Origin: CBDAUN01 sp965214615
GTDB taxonomy: Bacteria > Pseudomonadota > Gammaproteobacteria > Arenicellales > JAJDZL01
DNA: 64,000 nucleotides
NCBI GenBank assembly: GCA_965214615.1
Contig: OZ243952.1
Coordinates: 1,736,001 to 1,800,000 of the forward strand
Direction of reading: 5' to 3'
The translations under genes were made by a program, and so were the position numbers. The notes under the pieces are model-generated. The model was not told the origin of the DNA, did not search any database, and was given only the letters and a program-made list of their open reading frames with translations. Shown one piece after another: positions 28,092 to 38,117 of this stretch (the first letter of the stretch is position 1; each line of letters starts with the position of its first letter).

Positions 28092-29089
28092 GGTCCAGCG
28101 GGGAACAGGTCACGGCCGAGTGGACGCTGGATGAACTCGCGATTGCCGCGGGCGCGCTGGCAAGAGGAGATGCGGCAGCGACCGTCCGGCGCATTGCTAC
28201 GCTGAAGGACGCAACCGCCGACTCGGTTGCGGTTTTCTGTGACGAGCGCTATCGCGGCGAGTTCAAGGCGACCGGAGCCGGAGTGGTCGTGCTGAACGAA
28301 TCCGATGCCCAGGAGTTCTCCGGAAACTGTCTCATATCGAGCAATCCGAGAGCAGCTTTTGCACGTGTTTCAGATTGCTTGAACCCGCCCGAGCCATTCA
28401 CACCCGGAATCCATCCCAAGGCGATCGTCTCGGACCGCGCTTCGGTTGCCGGCACTGCGGCGGTGTGCGCCGGAGCAGTCGTCGACGAGGATGCGCAAAT
28501 CGGCAGCCATGCAGTCATCGGCGTCGGAGCGCATATCGGCCGCGGAGCGGCCATCGGGGACTCGACCCGGATTGAGAGCAACGTCGTTGTATACCGCGAA
28601 TGCATAATCGGGCGCAGCTGCGTTATATCTGCAAATTCGGTCATCGGTAGCTCGGGCTTCAGCTATGCAGGCGAAAACGGGCGCTGGGTAAAGATGCGCA
28701 ATATCGGCAACGTTGTCATCGGCGACGAAGTCGACATAGGCGCTGCGACGACGATCGACCGCAGTACGATGCAAAGTACGGAAATCGGCGACCGGGTGAA
28801 AATTGACAACAATGTTCAAATCGCGCACAACGTTTCGATAGGAGAAGATACGATAATCGCCGGCAATGTCGGTATTGCAGGCAGTGTCAGGATCGGCTGC
28901 CGATGCATGCTCGCCGGGCAGGTGGGAATTCTCGATCATCTTGAAGTGTGCGACGACGTGGTCGTTCTGGCCGGTTCAATGGTGACCAAGTCGATCTCTG
29001 TTCCGGGCAGGTACTCGGCGACGGTGCCCGCGCGTCCTGCAAAGAACTGGCGCAAGATTCTAGTTCGCCTCCGGCAGCTGGGCGATTAG
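28088..29089 (+). CDS. lpxD: UDP-3-O-acylglucosamine N-acyltransferase LpxD
   Basis: 333 residues from a GTG that overlaps the skp stop; GGAG lies just upstream. The N-terminal uridine-binding domain (1-100) is followed by a left-handed beta helix of hexapeptide repeats (100-300). The catalytic histidine lies in DNNVQIAHNVSIGED. GSSGFSYAGENGRWVKMRNIGNV is the conserved insertion. It adds the N-linked 3-hydroxyacyl chain in lipid A synthesis. fabZ follows after a 40-bp gap. Confidence 0.96.
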   Translation: MRSSGEQVTAEWTLDELAIAAGALARGDAAATVRRIATLKDATADSVAVFCDERYRGEFKATGAGVVVLNESDAQEFSGNCLISSNPRAAFARVSDCLNPPEPFTPGIHPKAIVSDRASVAGTAAVCAGAVVDEDAQIGSHAVIGVGAHIGRGAAIGDSTRIESNVVVYRECIIGRSCVISANSVIGSSGFSYAGENGRWVKMRNIGNVVIGDEVDIGAATTIDRSTMQSTEIGDRVKIDNNVQIAHNVSIGEDTIIAGNVGIAGSVRIGCRCMLAGQVGILDHLEVCDDVVVLAGSMVTKSISVPGRYSATVPARPAKNWRKILVRLRQLGD

Positions 29090-29129
29090 GCGCTTCACAC
29101 AAGATCTGCCACAGACAGGAGAGTTTGCA

Positions 29130-29576
29130 ATGCCTTCGCTAGGAATCAAGGAAATCAAGGAAGTACTGCCGCACCGGTATCCCATGCTGATGGTGGATCA
29201 TGTCGTCGACTATGACGATGAATGGCTGGTCGCGATCAAGAATGTGACGGTCAATGAACCGGTTTTTCAGGGGCATTTTCCGCATTGGCCAATTTTTCCG
29301 GGAGTTTTGATTGTCGAAGCAATGGTGCAGGCTTCAGCCATTATGGCGAGTCTTGCGCTGGGTGCGAAATCGGACAAGAACAGGGTATATTTGTTCGCAG
29401 GGATCGACAAGGCGCGATTCAAGCGACAGGTGGTGCCCGGTGACAGCATTAGGATCGAAACCCGCCTGAAGCGGCGGATGCGCGATGTCTGGAAAACCGC
29501 TGCAACTGCAACTGTTGGCGACAACGTCGTATGCAGCGCAGAACTGCTATTTACATTCCAACAAGTTGATGATTGA
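29130..29576 (+). CDS. fabZ: 3-hydroxyacyl-ACP dehydratase FabZ
   Basis: 148 residues, hot-dog fold. The catalytic histidine lies in QGHFPHWPIFPGVL and the catalytic glutamate in IVEAMVQASA. HRYPMLMVD at the N-terminus is characteristic. It dehydrates 3-hydroxyacyl-ACP in fatty acid synthesis and competes with lipid A enzymes for the same substrate, which is why it sits within the lpx genes. Its stop overlaps the lpxA start. Confidence 0.97.
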   Translation: MPSLGIKEIKEVLPHRYPMLMVDHVVDYDDEWLVAIKNVTVNEPVFQGHFPHWPIFPGVLIVEAMVQASAIMASLALGAKSDKNRVYLFAGIDKARFKRQVVPGDSIRIETRLKRRMRDVWKTAATATVGDNVVCSAELLFTFQQVDD

Positions 29577-30339
29577 TTCCAAGGCTGTCGTCTCCAGCGA
29601 TGCGCAGCTTGATGACGATGTTCGAATTGATGCGTTCGCGGTGATCGAACCGGGCGTTGCGATCGGACGCGGATCGTGGATTGGAAATCACTCCGTAGTG
29701 CGACGCGGCACTACGATCGGCGAAAACAACCGCATCCATGAGCACGTGTCGCTCGGAGGCGCGCCTCAGTCCACCCGGTATCAGGACGAACCGACCGAGT
29801 TGATTATCGGCAACGGCAACGTGATCCGCGAATTTGTCACGATGAATCGCGGAACTGTCGACGATGGCGGAGTGACCCGGATCGGCGACGGCAATTTCCT
29901 TATGGCATACGTTCACATCGCCCATGACTGCACAATCGGCGACGGGGCGATTTTTACTAACGCCACCAGCCTTGCCGGACACGTGGAGGTCGCAGATTAT
30001 GCTTTTTTTGGCGGGTTCACGATGATTCACCAGCGCTGCCGTGTCGGTACATGCTGCATGACCGGCATCAATACGGTCAGCCGTCAGGACGTTCCGCCCT
30101 ATGTCACCATATCAGGGAATCCGGCCAAGGCGGTCGCGGTCAATTCTGTCGGCATGCGCCGCCGCGGAATCGATGACGACGCAATCGGCCATGTCAAACA
30201 GGTCTATCGAGAAGTATTTCGCAGGAGAAGAAGCATTTCAGATGTCTACGATGAATTGCTCGAACGCATTGACGGCTGCAAGCAAGCCGTACATCTGCTT
30301 GATTTTCTTGCCGCGTCAAGCCGCGGATTCGTCCGCTAG
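29569..30339 (+). CDS. lpxA: UDP-N-acetylglucosamine acyltransferase LpxA
   Basis: 256 residues from the ATG at 29569 that overlaps the fabZ end; a longer frame upstream overlaps fabZ too far to be real. Hexapeptide repeats form the beta helix (residues 1-190), with FVTMNRGTVDDGGVTRIG and the catalytic-histidine region LMAYVHIAHDCTIGD. The C-terminal part is helical. It catalyses the first step of lipid A synthesis, O-acylation of UDP-GlcNAc. E. coli LpxA has 262 residues. Confidence 0.97.
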   Translation: MIDSKAVVSSDAQLDDDVRIDAFAVIEPGVAIGRGSWIGNHSVVRRGTTIGENNRIHEHVSLGGAPQSTRYQDEPTELIIGNGNVIREFVTMNRGTVDDGGVTRIGDGNFLMAYVHIAHDCTIGDGAIFTNATSLAGHVEVADYAFFGGFTMIHQRCRVGTCCMTGINTVSRQDVPPYVTISGNPAKAVAVNSVGMRRRGIDDDAIGHVKQVYREVFRRRRSISDVYDELLERIDGCKQAVHLLDFLAASSRGFVR

Positions 30340-30409
30340 CGTACGCTTTGGGCATTGCGGAGCATATCGGTTCTGACGGCGCATTCGCATAGGCGGAGGA
30401 TCTTTTTTC

Positions 30410-31549
30410 ATGTATCGAATCGCAATGGTCATCGGCGAAGCGTCGGGAGACAATCTGGCTTCCGGATTGATTGATGCCTTGACCCGCCGCGGCATGGATT
30501 TTGAAATTGTCGGAATTTGCGGGCCGCTGATGATGCAAAGGAGCGCAAGGGCGCTGCATTCGCTCGACAGTATCAGTGCAATCGGTGTCGAGGGGCTGTT
30601 CTGGAAAATTGCAAAAATCCTTAAAGTCCGTCGTAGCCTGATCCGCGAATTGCTGCAGTACAGGCCGGATGTCTACATCGGCGTCGATGCGCCTGACTTT
30701 AATTTGGGCATTGAGCTTAGGCTGCGTCGAGCCGGCATACCGACAGTGCAGTATGTCAGCCCTACGGTATGGGCGTGGCGAGGCTACCGCATCCGGAAAA
30801 TCAAGCGAGCCGCGATGCGGGTCTTGACGATTTATCCGTTTGAGAGCGAATTGTTCGAAAGGCATCGCGTGCCCTATTGCTATGTCGGGCATCCGCTGGC
30901 AGATGCACTCAGGCCCGGAGGGCAGGAGGCGGCGAGGCGCAAGTTCGGATACGACGCGCAGGACACGGTGGTGGCCATTCTCCCTGGGAGCAGAATGGTC
31001 GAGGTGAAGCATCTGGGCCCGCTGTTTGCGCAAGTCGCCGCCTTGGCCGCTTGGCGTGATTCGAATCTTAAATTCATTTCACCCGCTGCCACGGCGGAAA
31101 TCCGCGCCGAGTTTGAATCTGCAATAGGCGGGCAGCCGGATTGTCCTTCGGTTCGAATTGTCGACGGAGACTCGATCGACGTCATGAAGGCCGCCGATGC
31201 GGTTGTCCTGGCGTCGGGCACCGCGGCCTTGGAGGCTGCCTTGCTGGGCAAGCCGCTCGTTGTCGCATACAAGGTTTCGCGCCTAAGCTACCTGCTCGTC
31301 AAGCTGCTGGGAACGACGAAGCACTATTGCGTGCTCAATCACCTGCTTCGCCAGCCTCAGGTTCCCGAATTCATGCAGGCGGATGCAACCGCGGACAACA
31401 TCGCGAGTGAACTTGGCCGCTTGCTGGAAGATGCCGAGTACCGTACCCGTCAGGTTAACGCTTTCGCTGAAATATCCGCAGGCCTTGAGTGCGGCGCAAA
31501 CGACCTCGCTGCCCGCGAAATAGCACAGGTGCTGGGGCATGCGCACTGA
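30410..31549 (+). CDS. lpxB: Lipid-A-disaccharide synthase LpxB
   Basis: 379 residues; ATG with GGAGGAT upstream. IAMVIGEASGDNLASGLI opens the protein. YIGVDAPDFNLGIE, VQYVSPTVWAWRGYRI and YVGHPLADALRP are family signatures, and LASGTAALEAALLGKPLVVAYK is the nucleotide-binding region of this GT-B glycosyltransferase. It joins UDP-diacylglucosamine and lipid X. It overlaps rnhB by 11 bp. Confidence 0.97.
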   Translation: MYRIAMVIGEASGDNLASGLIDALTRRGMDFEIVGICGPLMMQRSARALHSLDSISAIGVEGLFWKIAKILKVRRSLIRELLQYRPDVYIGVDAPDFNLGIELRLRRAGIPTVQYVSPTVWAWRGYRIRKIKRAAMRVLTIYPFESELFERHRVPYCYVGHPLADALRPGGQEAARRKFGYDAQDTVVAILPGSRMVEVKHLGPLFAQVAALAAWRDSNLKFISPAATAEIRAEFESAIGGQPDCPSVRIVDGDSIDVMKAADAVVLASGTAALEAALLGKPLVVAYKVSRLSYLLVKLLGTTKHYCVLNHLLRQPQVPEFMQADATADNIASELGRLLEDAEYRTRQVNAFAEISAGLECGANDLAAREIAQVLGHAH

Positions 31550-32117
31550 ACTTGTTGCAGGTGTCGACGAAGCAGGCCGAGGCGCCCTGGCGGGTCCGGT
31601 GACGGCCGCAGCGGTAATTTTGAATCATGAGACGCAGATTTCAGGGGTTGCAGATTCAAAAAAGCTCAGCAAGCCCAGACGTCATGCGCTGGCCGAGGAA
31701 ATAAGAAACCACAGCGTATGCTGGGCAATCGGAATCGGCACAGTTGAAGAGATAGAGAGACACAACATATTGCAGGCGACCATGATGGCAATGGCACGTG
31801 CGATCGAAGGTCTTTCGATTCGACCGGATGTCGCGCTGATTGACGGCAACCGCAGTCCTGAGCTTTCGATTCCGGCACGCACGGTCATTGGCGGAGATGA
31901 TTCGGTCAAGGAAATCTCGGCGGCATCGATTATCGCCAAGACATACCGCGACGACCTGATGTCCGAGTTTGCCCTCGAGTATCCGCAGTACGGGTTCAAT
32001 TCGCATTTCGGCTACGGAACGGCCCGTCATATGGATGCCCTGCGCGAATATGGCGCATGCGCCATCCATCGACGAAGCTTTGCCCCGGTCAGCCGTCTGT
32101 CATCCAAATTGTTCTAG
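31539..32117 (+). CDS. rnhB: Ribonuclease HII
   Basis: 192 residues. The N-terminus VAGVDEAGRGALAGPVTAAAVIL carries the first catalytic acids, and ALIDGNRSPEL and SIIAKTYRDDLM supply the others. It removes ribonucleotides from DNA. It starts within the end of lpxB, and dnaE begins 8 bp after its stop. Confidence 0.96.
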   Translation: MRTELVAGVDEAGRGALAGPVTAAAVILNHETQISGVADSKKLSKPRRHALAEEIRNHSVCWAIGIGTVEEIERHNILQATMMAMARAIEGLSIRPDVALIDGNRSPELSIPARTVIGGDDSVKEISAASIIAKTYRDDLMSEFALEYPQYGFNSHFGYGTARHMDALREYGACAIHRRSFAPVSRLSSKLF

Positions 32118-32124
32118 GTTCGCT

Positions 32125-35100
32125 ATGGGCTTTGTACATCTGCATGTGCACACCGAATATTCTGTCTCGGACAGCATTATTCGTGTCAATGAACTGGCCA
32201 AGCGCGTGCGCGAGTTTGAAATGCCGGCGGTCGGCGTTGCCGACTTGAACAATATTTTCAGCGCAGTGAAAGTCTATTCGGCCTGCCTGAGGCAGGGGCT
32301 AAAGCCCATAGTCGGCGTTGAAATCCTGATGCGCAATGCGAGCGAATTGCAAAAGCCGCATTCACTGGTATTGCTTTGCCAGAATATGCAGGGCTACCGG
32401 ACGATGTGCGGATTGCTCACACGCGCCCAGCATGAAGGGCGCGAAGGTGGCCGTGCGTGCATCCGGCGTTCCTGGCTGAAAGGCAATACAGACGGCCTGA
32501 TTGCGCTTTCGGGCGCGCAGCATGGCGAAATCGGGAATTGCCTGCTGCAAGAGCGCGGCGACGAGGCGTACGAAGTGCTGCAGGAATACCTGCGCCTGTT
32601 TCCGGATCGGTTCTACATTCAAGTTTCACGCATAGGCGCTTCTTTCGAATCGCTGTACTGCGCTTCTGCGATTGAATTGGCGCAGGCTGCCGAGGTTCCG
32701 CTGGTCGCGACAAATCAGCCTCGATTCATCGATTCGCATGACTACGGGTCCCACGAGATCCGAGTGTGCATCAACGAACATGTTTCACTGTCCAGTTCCG
32801 GCAGGCCCCGGCTGTATACCGAGCAGCAGTACTTGCGATCCGCCGAGGAAATGACGGAGGCATTCTCGGATATTCCATCGGCGGTGGACAATACATTGGA
32901 AATCGCCAAGCGCTGCAACATGCAGTTCGACTTGAAATCCACGCACTTGCCGGCGTATCCCCATGCAAGCGACGAAATGAGCATCGACGACCTGCTTGCG
33001 AAACACAGCGAGGACGGCCTTGCGAGTCGATTCCAGCAAGGCACGTCCGATGTCTACAAGGATCGCTTGCGGCACGAATTGGAGATCATCAAGACAACAA
33101 GCTTTGCCGGATACTTTCTGATCGTCGCAGAGATCGTCGAATGGGCCAAGGGGCAGGGGATTCCTGTCGGTCCCGGGCGCGGGTCGGGGGCAGGATCGCT
33201 CGTGGCGTACTGTCTTGGGATTACCGACATCGATCCGATCCCGCATGGGCTCATCTTTGAGCGATTTCTGAACCCTGAAAGGGTTTCCCCGCCGGATTTT
33301 GACATCGACTTCTGCGTTGATCAGCGTGATCAGGTGATCCAGCATGTCTCCGACACCTACGGAAAGGACCGCGTCGCACAGATCGTCACCTACCAGACCA
33401 TGGCGGCGCGTGCCGCGGTGCGGGATGTGGGCAGGGCGATCAAGCCGGATTACGGATTCTACGACCGTCTCGCCAACATGATTCCGCGGGAGTTGGACAT
33501 GACGCTGGATCATGCGCTGAAAAAGAACAAGGATCTGAAGAAACGCTATGACGAAGAACCGAGAGTGCGCGAACTGATTGACTCGGCGAAAGTGATCGAG
33601 GGCATTGTGAGAAATGTCAGCAAGCACCCCGGAGGAGTGGTGATCGCGCCTTCGCAGATTACCCGCTATTCCGCATCGTTTCTGGAATCGGAAAGCGATT
33701 TGGACATCACGCACTATGACAAGAACGACCTGGAGACGATCGGACTGGTGAAATTCGATTTTCTCGGTCTCACTACATTGACCGTCATTGCCCGGGCATT
33801 CAAGTCGATCAACGACAATCGCGACCCCCGTGCCAAGCCTTTGACGCAAAAAGACATTCCCTTGGATGATGAGCCGACCTTCCGCTACATCCAGACCGGC
33901 AGGACCGTAGGCATATTTCAACTCGAGTCAAAAGGAATGCAGCGGCTGATTATCGGATCAAAGCCGAGGACGTTTGAGGATCTGGTGGCATTGCTTGCGC
34001 TGTTTCGCCCCGGCCCCTTGCAGACCAAGATGGATCAGGAATTCATCAAGAGCAAAGAGGGCAAGTCTGAGGCCAAGTATCTGCATCCGGATTTGCGCAA
34101 TGTTCTGAGTCCGACCTACGGCGTCATCCTCTATCAGGAGCAAGTGATGGAGATCGCCCGCATCATGGCCGGTTACTCTCTGGGCGAAGCAGATTTGCTG
34201 CGCCGCGCAATGGGCAAGAAGCTTGTAGAGGAAATGTCGAATCAGCGTCATCGATTTGTCAGCGGGGCAAAGGAAAAAGGCTACCCTGAGAAATTGGCAG
34301 GCGATGTGTTCGACTTGATGGAGAGCTTTGCGGGCTACGGATTCAACAAGTCGCATTCGGTGGCCTATGCTACGCTGGCGTTTCAGACTGCATGGCTGAA
34401 ATGCCATTATCCGGCGCATTTGTATGCGGCTTCAATGTCAGTGGACTTCAAACCGGACACGACAATGAAGATGATTGCCGATGCCAGAAAACACGATTTG
34501 AAGGTGCTTGCGCCGGATATCAACCGATCCGGATTTGAGTTCAAGGCGATCGCCGGGGATCAAGTTCTTTTCGGCTTCGGCGGATTGAAGCATATCGGCA
34601 AGCCGATATCTCAGATCATCGAGCAAGCGAGAAACGAAGGCGGTCCCTTTGTCAGCGTGATTGACTTTTTTGAGCGGATCGATGTGCGCCGGTTCGGCAA
34701 GGTGGCGATCGAAATTCTGGCATCCGCCGGAACCTTTGACTCCCTGGAGCCCGATCGGGGAAAAATCTACAGCAATGCCGAAGCGCTGCATTCGTATGCG
34801 CGGTCATTGACGGAAGACCGCGAATCCGGGCAGCGCAGCCTTTTCGGCGAAGTCGGCGCGCAGACAGTTCGCTTTGAGTTCAACCTTTCGGAGCCCTGGA
34901 GCGAAGAGCAGCGCCTTGCACATGAATATGATGCCTTCGGATTCTACTTTGACGGACATCCGGCGCAGCGGGACTATGACACGCTGAGCACCTTGCCTGC
35001 CACTCCTATTGCAAGTCTCGATGCGCAGGTCTCCAGACTGGCGGTACTTGTCGGATGGGTGTCGAACATGCAAATCGTCGAAACTCGCAGGGGCGCGCGG

Positions 35101-35592
35101 CTTGCCTTTTTTGATCTTGCCGACTCCCACGACAGCGTTTCGGTGTCGGTGTTTGCAAGAATTCTAGCTGCCTGCGAGAGCGAACTTGTTGCAGATTCTG
35201 TCGTTGCGGTGATCGGCAAGCCGGTTGCAGACGACCGTTCCGACGGAATCAAATTCATTGCCGAAGCAATCATCGGGCTTGAAGCGATCCGCTCTCAGCC
35301 CGCGGCCGAATTGGTGATTCGGATTCGGGAACATTCTGCCGGCACCGATGTGCTCGACGCGGTTCGCGGTGTTCTGCAGAAGCACGCAGGGCATGACCAG
35401 CGGGTGCGTATCGAGTATGCCAACAGCCTCGAAGACTCCGCGTCCTTTGTGCTTGGCGATTCGTGGCTGGTGCGGATTTCGGATAAACTGTTGACGGACC
35501 TGAATGAAGCGCTCGGCGAAGAAGCGGTCGAAGTGGACTATTCGAAGGTTCGCTTGCGTGCCCCGGAATCGCAGTTCGAGCCGAACTCGTAA
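32125..35592 (+). CDS. dnaE: DNA polymerase III alpha subunit
   Basis: 1,155 residues from ATG 32125; the open frame extends further upstream but into rnhB. The N-terminal PHP domain begins FVHLHVHTEYS. The region reading GVADLNNIFSAVKVY lacks the usual DHGN metal ligands, so PHP activity is doubtful. The polymerase core has GPGRGSGAGSLVAYCLG and the catalytic pair in PDFDIDFC. SKHPGGVVIA, FNKSHSVAYA and a C-terminal OB fold (VLVGWVSNMQIVETRRG) complete it. It is the replicative polymerase and lies between rnhB and accA as in Pseudomonas. Confidence 0.97.
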   Translation: MGFVHLHVHTEYSVSDSIIRVNELAKRVREFEMPAVGVADLNNIFSAVKVYSACLRQGLKPIVGVEILMRNASELQKPHSLVLLCQNMQGYRTMCGLLTRAQHEGREGGRACIRRSWLKGNTDGLIALSGAQHGEIGNCLLQERGDEAYEVLQEYLRLFPDRFYIQVSRIGASFESLYCASAIELAQAAEVPLVATNQPRFIDSHDYGSHEIRVCINEHVSLSSSGRPRLYTEQQYLRSAEEMTEAFSDIPSAVDNTLEIAKRCNMQFDLKSTHLPAYPHASDEMSIDDLLAKHSEDGLASRFQQGTSDVYKDRLRHELEIIKTTSFAGYFLIVAEIVEWAKGQGIPVGPGRGSGAGSLVAYCLGITDIDPIPHGLIFERFLNPERVSPPDFDIDFCVDQRDQVIQHVSDTYGKDRVAQIVTYQTMAARAAVRDVGRAIKPDYGFYDRLANMIPRELDMTLDHALKKNKDLKKRYDEEPRVRELIDSAKVIEGIVRNVSKHPGGVVIAPSQITRYSASFLESESDLDITHYDKNDLETIGLVKFDFLGLTTLTVIARAFKSINDNRDPRAKPLTQKDIPLDDEPTFRYIQTGRTVGIFQLESKGMQRLIIGSKPRTFEDLVALLALFRPGPLQTKMDQEFIKSKEGKSEAKYLHPDLRNVLSPTYGVILYQEQVMEIARIMAGYSLGEADLLRRAMGKKLVEEMSNQRHRFVSGAKEKGYPEKLAGDVFDLMESFAGYGFNKSHSVAYATLAFQTAWLKCHYPAHLYAASMSVDFKPDTTMKMIADARKHDLKVLAPDINRSGFEFKAIAGDQVLFGFGGLKHIGKPISQIIEQARNEGGPFVSVIDFFERIDVRRFGKVAIEILASAGTFDSLEPDRGKIYSNAEALHSYARSLTEDRESGQRSLFGEVGAQTVRFEFNLSEPWSEEQRLAHEYDAFGFYFDGHPAQRDYDTLSTLPATPIASLDAQVSRLAVLVGWVSNMQIVETRRGARLAFFDLADSHDSVSVSVFARILAACESELVADSVVAVIGKPVADDRSDGIKFIAEAIIGLEAIRSQPAAELVIRIREHSAGTDVLDAVRGVLQKHAGHDQRVRIEYANSLEDSASFVLGDSWLVRISDKLLTDLNEALGEEAVEVDYSKVRLRAPESQFEPNS

Positions 35593-35614
35593 GTGTTGCC
35601 GGATGAGGTAGATT

Positions 35615-36574
35615 GTGAACGAAAATTTGGAATTCGAAAAGCCGATCGACGAAATCAACTCGAAGATTGAAGAACTTCGCAGGGTGGGCGAAGCCGGAGA
35701 CGTTGATTTTTCCGATGAAATTGCAAAACTGGAAAAGAAAAGCGCGAAGCTGGCGGAATCGGTATTTTCTTCATTGTCTCCGTGGCAAATCACGCAGCTG
35801 GCGCGCCATCCCAAGCGGCCGTACACATTGGATTACGTGAGAATGCTGCTTACCGATTTTCAGGAGCTTCACGGGGACCGTGTTTTCGCCGACGATCGCG
35901 CCATTGTCGCAGGTCTGGCGCGATTCAACGGCCTGGGGGTTGCTGTAATCGGCCATCAAAAGGGTCGAACGACCAACACCAAGATAGAGCGAAACTTTGG
36001 AATGCCCAAGCCTGAGGGGTACAGGAAGGCGTCGCGCATCGCGCGCCTGGCCGAACAGTTCTCCTTGCCGGTGCTGACGTTTGTCGACACACCCGGCGCC
36101 TATCCGGGAGTCGATGCCGAAGAGCGGGGGCAGTGCGAGGCAATCGCTTCCAGCCTGTATACCTTTGTGGACCTAAAGACACCGATTATTACATCGGTAA
36201 TCGGCGAAGGCGGTTCAGGCGGTGCGCTGGCGGTAGGAATCGCTGATCATGTCATCATGCTTCAGTATTCCGTGTACTCGGTCATTTCTCCTGAGGGATG
36301 CGCTTCGATTCTATGGAAGGATTCGGCCCGGGCGCAGGAAGCGGCTCAGGCAATGGGGATGACAGCAGCAACGCTGCAAAAGCATGGCCTGATCGATGAA
36401 ATCGTCGAAGAGCCTTTCGGCGGCGCGCATCGCGACTATGATGGGGCGGCTGAGAGACTGGGCGCGTCGATCGAGAAAAATCTGCAGCGGTTTTCTCAGA
36501 TGCCCGGCGAGCAGCTTCTCCTGTCTCGCCATCAGCGGCTGATGTCGTATGGAAAATTCGAGTTCGTCAAATAG
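35615..36574 (+). CDS. accA: Acetyl-CoA carboxylase carboxyltransferase subunit alpha
   Basis: 319 residues from a GTG. It has the N-terminal coiled segment, then a carboxyltransferase fold with HPKRPYTLDYV, RNFGMPKPEGYRKA, TFVDTPGAYPGVDAEERGQ and EGGSGGALAVG. With AccD it moves carboxyl from biotin to acetyl-CoA to form malonyl-CoA. Length and position downstream of dnaE are standard. Confidence 0.97.
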   Translation: MNENLEFEKPIDEINSKIEELRRVGEAGDVDFSDEIAKLEKKSAKLAESVFSSLSPWQITQLARHPKRPYTLDYVRMLLTDFQELHGDRVFADDRAIVAGLARFNGLGVAVIGHQKGRTTNTKIERNFGMPKPEGYRKASRIARLAEQFSLPVLTFVDTPGAYPGVDAEERGQCEAIASSLYTFVDLKTPIITSVIGEGGSGGALAVGIADHVIMLQYSVYSVISPEGCASILWKDSARAQEAAQAMGMTAATLQKHGLIDEIVEEPFGGAHRDYDGAAERLGASIEKNLQRFSQMPGEQLLLSRHQRLMSYGKFEFVK

Positions 36575-36613
36575 CCAAGGCGTGACCGCCCGGTAGCAGG
36601 AACCCAATGGCCG

Positions 36614-37966
36614 ATGGAGGATTTTCAGCCTCAATCTGTTGCCGAAATCTTATTTCGTAAGCTCAATATTGACGAATCAAGTCAATTCCTGATTGCCTAT
36701 AGCGGCGGAATGGACTCTACGGCGCTGCTGCATGCGGTGGCCGGGATCTTTGGCGCAACCGGAGCAGATCGCGTCACTGCGCTGCATTGCAATCACGGCA
36801 TTCATCCGGACTCGAACGATTGGGAGGCGCATTGCGCTGAAATGTGTGCGCAATTCGGTGTCGGGCACGCGTCAGTCCGGCTTGATCTGGGGCGCGAAGG
36901 CCCGATCAGCGAGGGCAGGGCGCGCGAGGCGAGGTATGCATGGTTTCGAGAACAGATCGGTGACCATGGCGTTCTTCTCACCGCACATCATCAGGCCGAT
37001 CAGGCTGAAACGCTGATATTGAATCTGGTTCGCGGCGCCTCGCTTCGTGGAATTTCGGCCATTCAGCCGGTTTCCGAATTCGGCAAAGGTCTGCTTGTCC
37101 GCCCGATGCTGGGATTTGATCGCGACCAGATCGCAGCCTATGTCGAGCGCAAGAATCTTGCCTACATCGATGACCCGGCGAATCAGGACTTGCGACATTC
37201 TAGAAACTATGTGCGCTCACAGGTGATGCCGGCCATTGAAAATAGATGGCCTTCGGCGGCTAAGAGAATTGCAAACTCAGCGAAGCTGCTTTCTCAGGCG
37301 CGTCATGCACTAGACGAACTGGCCATGGAAGACATGTCGCATTGCGTCACCCGCGGCAGAGGCTATTTCAGCGAAGGCGATCAGTTGCTTGTCGAGTCGA
37401 TTCGCGAATTGAGCCGATTTCGACAGGTGAACATGCTCAGATACTGGATTCGCACGACCGGTTTCAGCGAACCGGAGCAAAAGATGCTTGACAACTTTAT
37501 TGACCGGGTTGTCCTTTCAGACAGCGGTTCAGGTCAGATGTGCTGGAACGAATGCTCGCTTCGAAAATACAAGGGAGCCCTTTATCTTGCCAGGACGCGT
37601 CGGCTTCCTGATTCGGACGAACAGATTTCATGGGATTTGAAAGAGCCACTTGAGATTGCAAGTGCAGGTATCAGGCTTTCTTTAGTCCCGGCGTTTGAAT
37701 CAGGCTTCCTGGCTGATCTGCTGCCGAAAACGGGGGTGGTGCGATTCAGACGCGGCGGCGAACAAATGACGCTTGGGAGGTGCACGCATTCGACCAAGCT
37801 GAAAAAGATACTCAATCAGGCCGAAGTGCCTGCTTGGGAGAGAAGCATTCTGCCGCTGATCTATTTCGGCGATGAGCTTGCCGCCGTTGCGCCGCTGGCG
37901 GTTTCGGCGCACTATTCGGCGGGGCCGGGGCAGGAAGGATTAAGAATCCGGCTTGAATCGATTTGA
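36614..37966 (+). CDS. tilS: tRNA(Ile)-lysidine synthase
   Basis: 450 residues. The PP-loop ATP motif is IAYSGGMDSTALLH. HCNHGIHPDSNDWE, LTAHHQADQAETLILNLVRGASLRG and YIDDPANQDLRHSRNYVRSQVMP are TilS signatures. A C-terminal tRNA-binding domain follows (VRFRRGGEQMTL). It makes lysidine at the wobble position of tRNA-Ile(CAU). In Pseudomonas it is followed by pyrG; here about 23.6 kb intervene. Confidence 0.96.
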   Translation: MEDFQPQSVAEILFRKLNIDESSQFLIAYSGGMDSTALLHAVAGIFGATGADRVTALHCNHGIHPDSNDWEAHCAEMCAQFGVGHASVRLDLGREGPISEGRAREARYAWFREQIGDHGVLLTAHHQADQAETLILNLVRGASLRGISAIQPVSEFGKGLLVRPMLGFDRDQIAAYVERKNLAYIDDPANQDLRHSRNYVRSQVMPAIENRWPSAAKRIANSAKLLSQARHALDELAMEDMSHCVTRGRGYFSEGDQLLVESIRELSRFRQVNMLRYWIRTTGFSEPEQKMLDNFIDRVVLSDSGSGQMCWNECSLRKYKGALYLARTRRLPDSDEQISWDLKEPLEIASAGIRLSLVPAFESGFLADLLPKTGVVRFRRGGEQMTLGRCTHSTKLKKILNQAEVPAWERSILPLIYFGDELAAVAPLAVSAHYSAGPGQEGLRIRLESI

Positions 37967-38028
37967 CGATCGGGCAATCATCAAGTGCGCCTTTGTCGTC
38001 AGCCATATCGAATTGTAGCGACCTTGTG

Positions 38029-38057
38029 TGGAAACCGGCAGGCGGCAATGCTATACT
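38029..38057 (+). promoter_or_regulatory. Putative promoter of the plus-strand RiPP genes
   Basis: TGGAAA (38029-38034), 17-base spacer, TATACT (38052-38057), about 60 bases before the TTG start of the hydroxylase fusion gene. The -35 matches four of six consensus positions. Confidence 0.45.
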
Positions 38058-38117
38058 GAAACGCGTCAAATGCATAGTGAATGTTCCGATCAGTCCGCAT
38101 GATTAGGAGGGAGAAAA

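Noticed and set aside
29485..29568. Longer N-terminus for LpxA
   Set aside because: The extension lies inside fabZ in another frame. The ATG at 29569 overlaps the fabZ stop and gives the normal family length.
31969..32124. Longer N-terminus for DnaE
   Set aside because: The extension lies inside rnhB, and the PHP domain starts right at the ATG at 32125.
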